Assembly: GCA_947476335.1 (NCBI GenBank)
Contig: CANJQH010000033.1
Coordinates: 1 to 36,275, forward strand
DNA: 36,275 nt
Source: Anaerolineae bacterium
GTDB taxonomy: Bacteria > Chloroflexota > Anaerolineae > J036 > Brachytrichaceae
Direction of reading: 5' to 3'
Shown here: positions 30,946 to 36,275 of the stretch, one piece after another
Layout: every line of letters begins with the position of its first letter
Numbering within the stretch: the stretch's first letter is position 1
Position numbers and translations under genes: made by a program
The notes under the pieces: model-generated
The model's input: only the letters and a program-made list of their open reading frames with translations
What the model was told of the DNA's origin: nothing
Databases searched by the model: none

Positions 30946-32091
30946 TCAGCCTTTGGAATACAGTGCGGCCACGATGAGATCGCGCACGCCGGGGACGCGA
31001 TTGAGCATCTTGATGCGCTGTGAGTCAGCAAAGTCGGCGCCGGCAAGCACGATGTACGTGAACAGCACCGAGTGTGACGCAGCCATGACGAGCTGTGCCT
31101 GCGGCATCGTCGCTGCGGGAATCATGCCCACATATTTCAGGCCGGTGATGAGTTTGCCGACGAAGTCCATGATGTCATCGAATTGTGTGGTCAGGTTGGT
31201 GATGCTTTCGGTCGCTTTGGTGAAGGCGGCGGCATCGGCGCCGCTTTGCTGCACCATTGCCTCGACGGCGGCGCGCGTCTGCTGTGTTTCGTACAAGCGT
31301 TCGAGCAGTTCACCGAGCAGGGATCCATCGCGCAGGCTCTGGAAAAAATTCATCGCGCGGTCGACTGCAGTGCGGCTGAGTTCGCGACCAAGCAGCGTCA
31401 GGATCGTCTCGTGCGCGCGGCCGACGTACTGATTCACGAGTTCGTACAGATTGGACATCTGCTTGCCGTAGCCGAGGTGTTCGGCGAGGTCGACGCCGAC
31501 GATGGATGCGGCTTTGGCGAGGTTGAACAGGCCGATGCTGACCAGGCCGCGGAAGGCAGCCTGTCCATTCATGGCGCTGCGATCAAGCACGGTTTCGAGT
31601 GAGTGCTGGACGGATTCGATCAGATCGCGTTGTGCGGTTGCGGCGTCGACGGCCAGCGCACGCTGTGCCGAGTAGGCGTGTGGGCGCGGGCTGATTCCGG
31701 TTTGGATGACTTTGAGATAGGTGTCCACCTCGAACAGCGCGGCTGAGCGGCCGATGCCGACCGTTTGCACCTGGACGCCGTTTTGTTCATCTTCCGCTGC
31801 TTCGAGCAGATGCTGGCTGACGGTCAGGTCGGTCAGCGCTTTGGCAATAAGTTGCAGCTGTGCGCTGACGCGTTCGTCATGGCTGCCAAATTCCAGCCGG
31901 GCAGAAGCGACGTCTGTGAGCGCGTCTGATGCTTGCAAGAGTGCGCGCGCCTGCGCTGCCAGTGCCGTATAGGGTCGTATGTTCAGGCTGCGCTGGGTGC
32001 TGCGCTGCACAGGCGCAGGCGCGAGCAGCGCGACAACTCCTTCGGCATACGCTTGTGCGATTTGGGGGTACGACGCTTGTGAATACGGCAT
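30946..32091 (-). CDS. Alpha-helical protein of unknown function, partner of the CHAT protease
   Basis: A 381-residue protein I cannot assign. It appears almost entirely alpha-helical, rich in Ala, Leu and Gln, with heptad-like stretches (LIAKALTDLTVSQHLLEAAEDEQ; LIESVQHSLETVLDR; LLGELLERLYETQQTRAAVEAMVQQ). Two moderately hydrophobic segments are about 206-225 (FRGLVSIGLFNLAKAASIVG) and 340-356 (ASHSVLFTYIVLAGADF); they could be buried helices or membrane-active ones. There is no signal peptide. It ends VRDLIVAALYSKG. The CHAT protease gene follows nine bases later, so it may be its regulator, scaffold or substrate. The ATG at 32091 is preceded by TGTAAG six bases upstream, the leaderless pattern; a longer frame to 32166 is less likely. 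Confidence 0.7.
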   Translation of the reverse strand: MPYSQASYPQIAQAYAEGVVALLAPAPVQRSTQRSLNIRPYTALAAQARALLQASDALTDVASARLEFGSHDERVSAQLQLIAKALTDLTVSQHLLEAAEDEQNGVQVQTVGIGRSAALFEVDTYLKVIQTGISPRPHAYSAQRALAVDAATAQRDLIESVQHSLETVLDRSAMNGQAAFRGLVSIGLFNLAKAASIVGVDLAEHLGYGKQMSNLYELVNQYVGRAHETILTLLGRELSRTAVDRAMNFFQSLRDGSLLGELLERLYETQQTRAAVEAMVQQSGADAAAFTKATESITNLTTQFDDIMDFVGKLITGLKYVGMIPAATMPQAQLVMAASHSVLFTYIVLAGADFADSQRIKMLNRVPGVRDLIVAALYSKG

Positions 32092-32204
32092 GGGCAGCTT
32101 ACATCGAGGCACGACTGCAACCGACCGTTTACATTTTCGACAAATCGCGTATCTCTTCTTCGGCATTAAGTATGGTCTTCGTGTAATCTAATTGCGTGAA
32201 TTTT

Positions 32205-32316
32205 GTAACTACTCAGGCCCAAATCAGTATTTCCCGCGAAACGCACTATTCTCTCCCCCTTTGGGGGAGAGAATAGTGCGTTTCGCGTTGGAAAAATGGC
32301 TGGCCTGAGTACTTAC
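32205..32316. mobile_element. Family B element, copy 7, with 9-bp target duplication
   Basis: A 112-bp copy with ends GTAACTACTCAGGCC and GGCCTGAGTACTTAC and the central hairpin ACTATTCTCTCCCCC-TTT-GGGGGAGAGAATAGT. Immediate flanks are GTGAATTTT at 32196-32204 and at 32317-32325, identical 9-bp direct repeats as expected for a target-site duplication. It sits between the helical-protein gene promoter region and the selenocysteine tRNA. Confidence 0.9.
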
Positions 32317-32354
32317 GTGAATTTTGTAACGGACAGCAGACGACCTTTGAAAAG

Positions 32355-32448
32355 CGAGAGTGGATGAGAGTCGAACTCACCGCAGCTTGCTGAGCAACCT
32401 GCCGACGGTTTTGAAGACCGTAACGCCCACCGGGACGTATCCACCCTC
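32355..32448 (-). tRNA. selC: tRNA-Sec (UCA anticodon)
   Basis: A 94-nt gene read on the minus strand. The acceptor stem has eight base pairs, GAGGGUGG with CCACUCUC, then discriminator G. The anticodon stem-loop is ACGGUC-UUCAAAA-CCGU with anticodon UCA, reading UGA. The long variable arm (GCAG...UUGC-UCA-GCAA...CUGC with one mismatch) and the T-arm GUGAG-UUCGACU-CUCAU complete a selenocysteine tRNA; length and the 8-bp acceptor stem are diagnostic. CCA is not encoded. Partner genes selA, selB and selD are not in the window. A family B copy ends 38 bp beyond its 3' end. Confidence 0.93.
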
Positions 32449-32523
32449 CGGATGAAGTGGAATTGTACGGCTATCGATGGATGCGCCCCCCCCGGGGCGG
32501 TGCCGGGCTCGAAACTAATCAGC

Positions 32524-32529
32524 TACCAT
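32524..32529 (+). promoter_or_regulatory. -10-like box of xseB
   Basis: TACCAT is followed by seven bases (TGCCCTC) and a GTG start at 32537. The spacing and the TGCCC words match those before corA. No ribosome-binding site is present. Confidence 0.4.
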
Positions 32530-32536
32530 TGCCCTC

Positions 32537-32770
32537 GTGGCCAAAAAAACTGCACAGCCCCAGCCGGTCGACGTCGGCGCAATTGAGGAACTCACATTTG
32601 AGCAGGCTTTTGCCGAATTGGCGAAGATTGTGGATGGCCTGCAGGATGCGAAGCTGTCGCTCGAAGAATCACTTGTGTTACACGCGCGTGGTCGTGAGCT
32701 GGCTGACTTTTGTTCAGCGCAGCTCGAGCAGGCTGAACTGCGCATTCGAAAGCTCAGCACGGACGACTAA
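32537..32770 (+). CDS. xseB: Exodeoxyribonuclease VII small subunit
   Basis: A 77-residue small subunit of exonuclease VII, a single-strand-specific DNase. The family signature is clear: LTFEQAFAELAKIVDGLQDAKLSLEESLVLHARGRELADFCSAQLEQAELRIRKL, a long helical hairpin. Length is normal (about 70-85). The GTG start is set by the conserved N-terminal region and the upstream -10-like box. xseA, the large subunit, is not adjacent, unlike in many genomes. The stop directly precedes the ATG of the RNA methyltransferase gene, so they are co-transcribed. Confidence 0.95.
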   Translation: MAKKTAQPQPVDVGAIEELTFEQAFAELAKIVDGLQDAKLSLEESLVLHARGRELADFCSAQLEQAELRIRKLSTDD

Positions 32771-33850
32771 ATGTATTACGTGCAGACTTTGCCTGGTCTT
32801 GAGCCGATTGCGTGGCTGGAGATGCGCAGCCGTTTGCGACGTGCATCGCATCGTGGACAGGCGTTCGCGGAAGAGAAGAACGGCATCGTATTCTTCGAGC
32901 ATCAGGGTGCGGCGGCCGATCCACTGGCGCTGCGAACGATCGAAGACGTCTTTGTGCAGATTTTGCGCGTTGATGCACTGTCGCGCGACTATGGCGACCT
33001 GCGGCGCATTGGTCGTGAGCTGGAGCAGGGCGGTGAGATCGAAGTGGCGCTGCGAATGTGGGCCGAAGCCTGCGGTGTTGATGCGAAGTCGACGCCGACG
33101 GCGCGCGTGGTAGTGCGCAAGACGGGTGAGCACGCATATCGCCGCCTCGACGTCGGGCGCGCTGCGGAGAAGGCGTTACAGGCGTACTTCGGCCGCCGCG
33201 TGCGTTGGGTCGATGAAGGTGCCGCGCTTGAAATTTGGGTGAACGTGCTGGGGTCGCTGCTGCTCGTTGGTGTGCGCATGAGCGACAAGCGCATGCGTCA
33301 TCGTGAGTACAAGAGTGAGCATGTGCCGGCGTCGCTGCGTCCATCGGCTGCGGCTGCGCTGGTATGGCTGACTGATCCGCGGCCGGAGGATGTCTTTCTC
33401 GATCCGACGTGCGGCGCCGGGACGTTGCTGGCGGAGCGCGCGGCGTTTGGTGCGGCGCGCTGCATCGTTGGCGGCGACATCGCCGGCGGGGCACTGCATG
33501 CGGCGCGGCGCAATACGTCGGCGGCGCTGCTGCGCTGGGATGCCGGCCGCCTGCCTCTGCGCGCGGAATCGGTCGATGCGATCGCCTGCAATCCGCCTTT
33601 CGGCAAGAAGATCGGCACGCGCGAGAGTGCGCATGCGCTTTATCCACGCTTGTTGCGCGAAACTGCGCGTCTGCTGAAACCCGGCAGTCGCGCCGTCTTT
33701 ATCACCAGCGAGTACGACGCCATGCGCGACGCGCTGCGCAATGTCCCCAGCCTCACCCTCGACCGCGGCTACTCCGTCGCATTGCTCGGAGAGTGGGGGC
33801 GGGTGTATCTGTTGAAGAAAGTAGAGGGTCAGAGTAGAGAGTCAGAGTAG
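32771..33850 (+). CDS. THUMP-type RNA (guanine-N2) methyltransferase, RlmKL/Trm14-like
   Basis: A 359-residue SAM-dependent RNA methyltransferase. The N-terminal THUMP-like RNA-binding region is about 55-170. The Rossmann methyltransferase domain is from about 185, with motif I FLDPTCGAGTLLAE (209-222) and the catalytic motif IV ACNPPFGKKIG (272-282), characteristic of N2-guanine methyltransferases of rRNA or tRNA. HREYKSEHVPASLRPSAAAAL just before the domain is the conserved UPF0020 block. It begins with the base after the xseB stop. The last nine or so residues (VEGQSRESE) are encoded by a microsatellite (GAGAGTCAGAGT-type) and are unlikely to be conserved. Confidence 0.9.
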   Translation: MYYVQTLPGLEPIAWLEMRSRLRRASHRGQAFAEEKNGIVFFEHQGAAADPLALRTIEDVFVQILRVDALSRDYGDLRRIGRELEQGGEIEVALRMWAEACGVDAKSTPTARVVVRKTGEHAYRRLDVGRAAEKALQAYFGRRVRWVDEGAALEIWVNVLGSLLLVGVRMSDKRMRHREYKSEHVPASLRPSAAAALVWLTDPRPEDVFLDPTCGAGTLLAERAAFGAARCIVGGDIAGGALHAARRNTSAALLRWDAGRLPLRAESVDAIACNPPFGKKIGTRESAHALYPRLLRETARLLKPGSRAVFITSEYDAMRDALRNVPSLTLDRGYSVALLGEWGRVYLLKKVEGQSRESE

Positions 33851-33876
33851 AGGCATTACTCTCTCCTCTGACTCTC
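33837..33876. terminator. Microsatellite hairpin between convergent genes
   Basis: GAGAGTCAGAGTAGAG (33837-33852) pairs with CTCTCCTCTGACTCTC (33861-33876) over 16 bp with one mismatch, loop GCATTACT. It straddles the stop of the methyltransferase gene and precedes the der stop. A preceding partial copy (AGGGTCAGAGTAGAG) shows tandem duplication. It is probably a slippage-type palindrome that may also end transcripts from both sides. Confidence 0.6.
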
Positions 33877-33893
33877 CACGCTCTGCTCTCTTC

Positions 33894-35450
33894 CTACTCG
33901 TCTCCTTCCTCGCGCCCGCGGAACAGTAGCCGCAGCGGTGTGCCGAGGAAGCCGAAGTCGTCTCGGATGCGATTTTCCATGTAGCGTTCGTAGCCGAAGT
34001 GCACCAGCTTGACGTCGTTGACGTGGAAGACGAAGGTCGGCGGATTGACGCCCACCTGCTGCGCCATATAGACCTTGAGGCGGCGTCCGGCCTTGAGCGG
34101 CGGGCTGTGCTTGAGGCTGGCTTCGCGCACGATATTCATCAGCTGCGAAGTCGTGATGCGCATATTACGCGCTTCGTTCACCACGATCGCGGTTGGGATG
34201 ATGTCTTCGGTGCGGAAGCCCAGCTTTGCGGAGATGAACAGAATCGGCACGTACGGCATGAAGTTGAAGCGCTTCTGCAGAACAGTGATGTAGTTCTGCA
34301 TGTTCTCCGTGAGCAGGCCCCAGCCGGACACATGCTTGGCTGTGCGGTCGACTTTTTCGGCGCCTTCGACGAGATCCCACTTGTTCACCAGCACAATGAC
34401 GCTCTTGTTTTCGTCGAGCACATAGCCGGCGACGTGTTCGTCCTGCGCTGTGACGCCGTCGACCGCGTCGATGAGCAGCAGTGCCACATCGGCACGCGCG
34501 ATGGATTTGAACGAGCGGAGCACGCTGAACTTTTCGACGCCTGGCTCGACGCTGCCGCGCTTGCGGATGCCGGCGGTGTCGATGAGCGTAATGCGCGTTA
34601 TCGGCTTCGGCTTGTCAGCATCCGGGTCTTTTTCTTCGTCCTCGTCTTTGAATTCGTTCTTGAATTCGTTCTTGTATTCGTTCTTGTTCTCATCGACGTT
34701 CGCTTTTGCTTCCGGACGTGCGTATTCGATGATGGTGTCGATCGCATCGCGCGTGGTGCCGGGCACATTGCTGACGATGACGCGATCTTCACCGATGAGT
34801 GAATTGAACAGCGACGATTTGCCGACGTTCGGCCGCCCGACGATCGCGATTTTGAGCGTCTCGTCCTCTTCGGCGGGCATTTCCGGCGGAATTGCCTTGA
34901 CGACCGCGTCGAGCAGGTCGCCGGTGCCGTCGCCGCGCAGTCCACTGACGGGGAAGACTTCGCCCAGGCCGAGTTTGTAAAACTCAAGGCTGTCGATGCG
35001 GGGGCCTTGCGCTTCGGCTTTGCTGGCGGCGACCAGAATCGGCGGCACGCTGCGGCCGGCGCGCTGGCGCTGGCCGACGAGCTTGCGCAGAATTTCGACG
35101 ACTGCTTCGTCCGTGCCCGTCAGCCCCACCTGTGCGTCGACGGTGAAGATCAGCACGTCGGCTTCGGCGATGGCCATTTCGGCCTGTTCGCGAATTTCGT
35201 GCACGAAATCCTTTGACGCCTCGGCGAGCACGCTCGTCGCTTTGTTGCGCAGTGGTTCGAGCGGTTCGATGCCGCCGGTGTCGACGAGCGTGAAGGCGAC
35301 GCCGTTCCACTCACATGGCGCCTGGACGCGATCGCGAGTGGTGCCGGCCTGGTCGGCGACGATCGACAGGCGTTCGCCGACGAGTCGATTGAAAAGGGTG
35401 CTTTTGCCGACGTTCGGGCGACCGACGAGGGCGACGATGGATTTACTCAT
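33894..35450 (-). CDS. der: Ribosome-associated GTPase Der (EngA)
   Basis: A 518-residue double-GTPase needed for 50S ribosome assembly. GD1 has GRPNVGKST (10-18), DQAGTTRDR and DTGGI. GD2 has GRPNVGKSS (205-213), [19 protein letters not shown] and NKWDL, followed by a KH-like domain (about 420-518). It is longer than usual (435-490) because about 40 charged residues (about 244-284, with [16 protein letters not shown]) are inserted in GD2 between the switch I strand and DTAG. The GD1 NKxD motif reads ASKAEA, so its guanine-specificity residues are altered. The ATG at 35450 gives [10 protein letters not shown]; the upstream extension to 35567 is not conserved-looking. A GATAAT box is near 35495-35500. 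Confidence 0.95.
   Translation of the reverse strand: MSKSIVALVGRPNVGKSTLFNRLVGERLSIVADQAGTTRDRVQAPCEWNGVAFTLVDTGGIEPLEPLRNKATSVLAEASKDFVHEIREQAEMAIAEADVLIFTVDAQVGLTGTDEAVVEILRKLVGQRQRAGRSVPPILVAASKAEAQGPRIDSLEFYKLGLGEVFPVSGLRGDGTGDLLDAVVKAIPPEMPAEEDETLKIAIVGRPNVGKSSLFNSLIGEDRVIVSNVPGTTRDAIDTIIEYARPEAKANVDENKNEYKNEFKNEFKDEDEEKDPDADKPKPITRITLIDTAGIRKRGSVEPGVEKFSVLRSFKSIARADVALLLIDAVDGVTAQDEHVAGYVLDENKSVIVLVNKWDLVEGAEKVDRTAKHVSGWGLLTENMQNYITVLQKRFNFMPYVPILFISAKLGFRTEDIIPTAIVVNEARNMRITTSQLMNIVREASLKHSPPLKAGRRLKVYMAQQVGVNPPTFVFHVNDVKLVHFGYERYMENRIRDDFGFLGTPLRLLFRGREEGDE
34639..34692 (-). repeat. In-frame 12-bp minisatellite inside der
   Basis: On the plus strand AATTCGTTCTTG occurs twice in perfect tandem (34651-34662, 34663-34674), followed by TATTCGTTCTTG (34675-34686) and partial units. 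On the coding strand this is a four-codon unit for Lys-Asn-Glu-Phe/Tyr. The unit length is a multiple of three, so copy number can change without breaking the gene. Confidence 0.85.
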
Positions 35451-35537
35451 AAATAGGGGCGGGTGCGCGCGTTCGCGTCGTCCCGGACCCCGATTATCCC
35501 TGATGCGCGGCGGCGAGGGGCAATTGTGTGATTTTCC

Positions 35538-35712
35538 GTAATCACTCAGGACTAAGTTCCTGTCCATAAGTTTTGTCCGGCAAATTCGCCTCCCCCGCTT
35601 TGCGGGGGAGGCGAATCTGCCGCCAGAACTTTTGGCGACTCACTTAGATCAGTATTTCTCACGAAACACGCGCGTGTTTCGCGTCGGAAAACTAGGTGGC
35701 CTGAGCAGGCAC
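35538..35712. mobile_element. Family B element, copy 8, with family A nested (35552-35647)
   Basis: The left B end GTAATCACTCAGG runs into a 96-bp family A copy in forward orientation (35552-35647); then B resumes at ATCAGTATTTCTCACG and ends GGCCTGAGCAGGCAC. Flanking direct repeats GATTTTCC at 35530-35537 and 35713-35720 are identical and touch the composite, so B inserted with an 8-bp target duplication. The A copy is at the same B-internal point as in copy 1, but in the opposite orientation. It lies upstream of der. Confidence 0.88.
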
Positions 35713-35760
35713 GATTTTCCTGATGAAAATCACATTGCGATATACGAGGCTGCTGGTCAT

Positions 35761-36141
35761 TTATGTATGTGTGCAGCGCGACCAGTTGGTGAACAGCGCG
35801 TCGCCGTAAACGTAGCGGCCGTTTTTGCCGAAGACTTGCTGCACCATTCCGGTGAATGTCAGGCCATGGTTTTCGAGCATGCCGGCGATCTCCGCCATGT
35901 CGGCCGCGCCGTGCGGCGTCAGTCGTGTGTGATGTTCGATGACGCAGGCTGCTGCACGATCGAGCACGGTGCTTGCGCCGTGCAGTACCGCACGTTCGAA
36001 ACCCTCGACGTCGATTTTCACGAAAATGCTCGGGGTAAGCGCAGCAGCGTCCAGCACATCGTCCATTTTTTCGATGCGCACGATGGTCTCGAAAAACACT
36101 CCCTCATGGGACGAGCCATCGAAATTCTTGACTAATAGATT
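35761..36141 (-). pseudogene. FkbM family methyltransferase, 3' remnant
   Basis: An open frame on the minus strand encodes the C-terminal part of an FkbM-type SAM methyltransferase. The signature FVKIDVEGFERAVLHGA is intact, followed by VIEHH. The frame can be read back from 36099 (GTG) to 36141 as LLVKNFDGSSHEGVFF, which looks like real protein, and then meets a stop at 36142-36144. The N-terminal half with the SAM-binding loop is missing, and a transposase gene begins just beyond in the opposite direction. I conclude that an insertion sequence cut the gene. A translation start at the GTG would give a 112-residue fragment lacking a full fold. Confidence 0.8.
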
Positions 36142-36171
36142 TCAGAAATGAAATTGACGCATACTAGGGGG

Positions 36172-36275
36172 ATGGGCAAGCCACGACAATTCAAGTTGAA
36201 GCGGGAAGAGATTGAGGAATTGGTGCAAGCTGAGCAAGCCATAGACGACGCAACAACGCGCATGCGATTTGTGGC
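36172..36275 (+). CDS. IS630-type transposase, N-terminal fragment (runs off window)
   Basis: An ATG at 36172 opens a frame to the window end: MGKPRQFKLKREEIEELVQA, then EQAIDDATTRMRFVA. It resembles the N-terminal helix-turn-helix region of IS630-family transposases (a KREEIEELVQAE-type helix followed by an arginine-rich turn before the RAQAILLL-like helix). Only 34 codons are visible, so the DDE domain cannot be checked. The left end of the element should lie between about 36130 and 36171, where TA dinucleotides occur, the usual IS630 target. Confidence 0.6.
   Translation, partial: MGKPRQFKLKREEIEELVQAEQAIDDATTRMRFV

Noticed and set aside
30946..32166. Longer helical-protein start with a CxxC motif (MPKKRYAICRKC)
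   Set aside because: The extra 25 residues are unlike the rest of the protein, and the ATG at 32091 has the local leaderless promoter pattern. I keep it only as a weak alternative.
35451..35567. 39-residue N-terminal extension of Der
   Set aside because: It is translated upstream non-coding DNA and runs into the family B element; [17 protein letters not shown] at 35450 is the family start.
35632..36135. 167-codon plus-strand frame at the right edge
   Set aside because: It is antisense to the FkbM remnant, which carries the diagnostic KIDVEGFE motif.

Overview
The window is a 36.3 kb piece of a GC-rich bacterial chromosome. I place it with moderate confidence in the Chloroflexota (Anaerolineae-like). 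The reasons are the scpB-RluB/RsuA-cmk-plsC-DUF512 gene run, the SH3/glycosidase exoprotein, a CHAT protease with a death-like C-terminal domain, repeated short palindromic intergenic elements, and many genes whose start codon lies only 6-11 nt after a -10-like box (leaderless style). No 16S rRNA or other phylogenetic marker is present, so the phylum is an inference.

Layout. 1-470: repeat-rich non-coding DNA (an inverted-repeat-bounded segment, an 11-bp tandem array and a 96-bp palindromic element). 587-2119: a Wzz/GumC-type polysaccharide chain-length protein. 2137-2799 (minus): rpe. 2868-16813: a large sugar catabolism region with a TIM-barrel sugar isomerase/epimerase, two SDRs, two MDR/zinc dehydrogenases, a DUF362 protein and a DapA-like aldolase. 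It continues with a divergently transcribed SIS isomerase and DeoR regulator (minus), then two PfkB-type kinases, a metal-dependent amidohydrolase and an enolase-superfamily sugar-acid dehydratase. The DeoR/kinase intergenic region carries back-to-back promoters with two operator-like direct repeats 42 bp apart. No transporter for the substrate lies in the window. 17283-20883 (minus): glmS and a secreted SH3-SH3-glycosidase-like protein. 21190-25373 (minus): an overlapping housekeeping operon scpB, RluB-type pseudouridine synthase, cmk, plsC, DUF512 radical SAM. 25539-26461: a frameshifted fucosyltransferase-like gene. 26474-28457: an Asp23/AmaP-like membrane protein and a CorA transporter. 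28546-32091: a membrane protein of unknown function facing a two-gene operon that encodes an alpha-helical protein and a CHAT-EAD caspase-like protease. 32355-32448 (minus): a selenocysteine tRNA. 32537-33850: xseB and a THUMP-type RNA methyltransferase. 33894-35450 (minus): der with an unusual repeat-encoded insertion. 35761-36141: the 3' part of an FkbM methyltransferase gene, cut off beside the start of an IS630-type transposase that runs off the window.

The strongest non-genic signal is a set of small non-autonomous mobile elements. Family B (15-bp ends of the form GTAACTACTCAGGCC, about 61-112 bp, or about 175 bp when it carries an insert) occurs at least eight times. Three copies have perfect 8-9 bp flanking direct repeats, which look like target-site duplications. 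Family A (exactly 96 bp, ends CTAAGT/ACTTAG) occurs three times, and two of these sit at the same internal site of a B copy but in opposite orientations. Family C is a 181-bp element with 18-bp inverted ends. All three share a C-tract/G-tract hairpin apex. The candidate undescribed biological system is the CHAT-EAD protease operon with its helical partner. The sugar cluster, with its unusual enzyme combination, is the second candidate.
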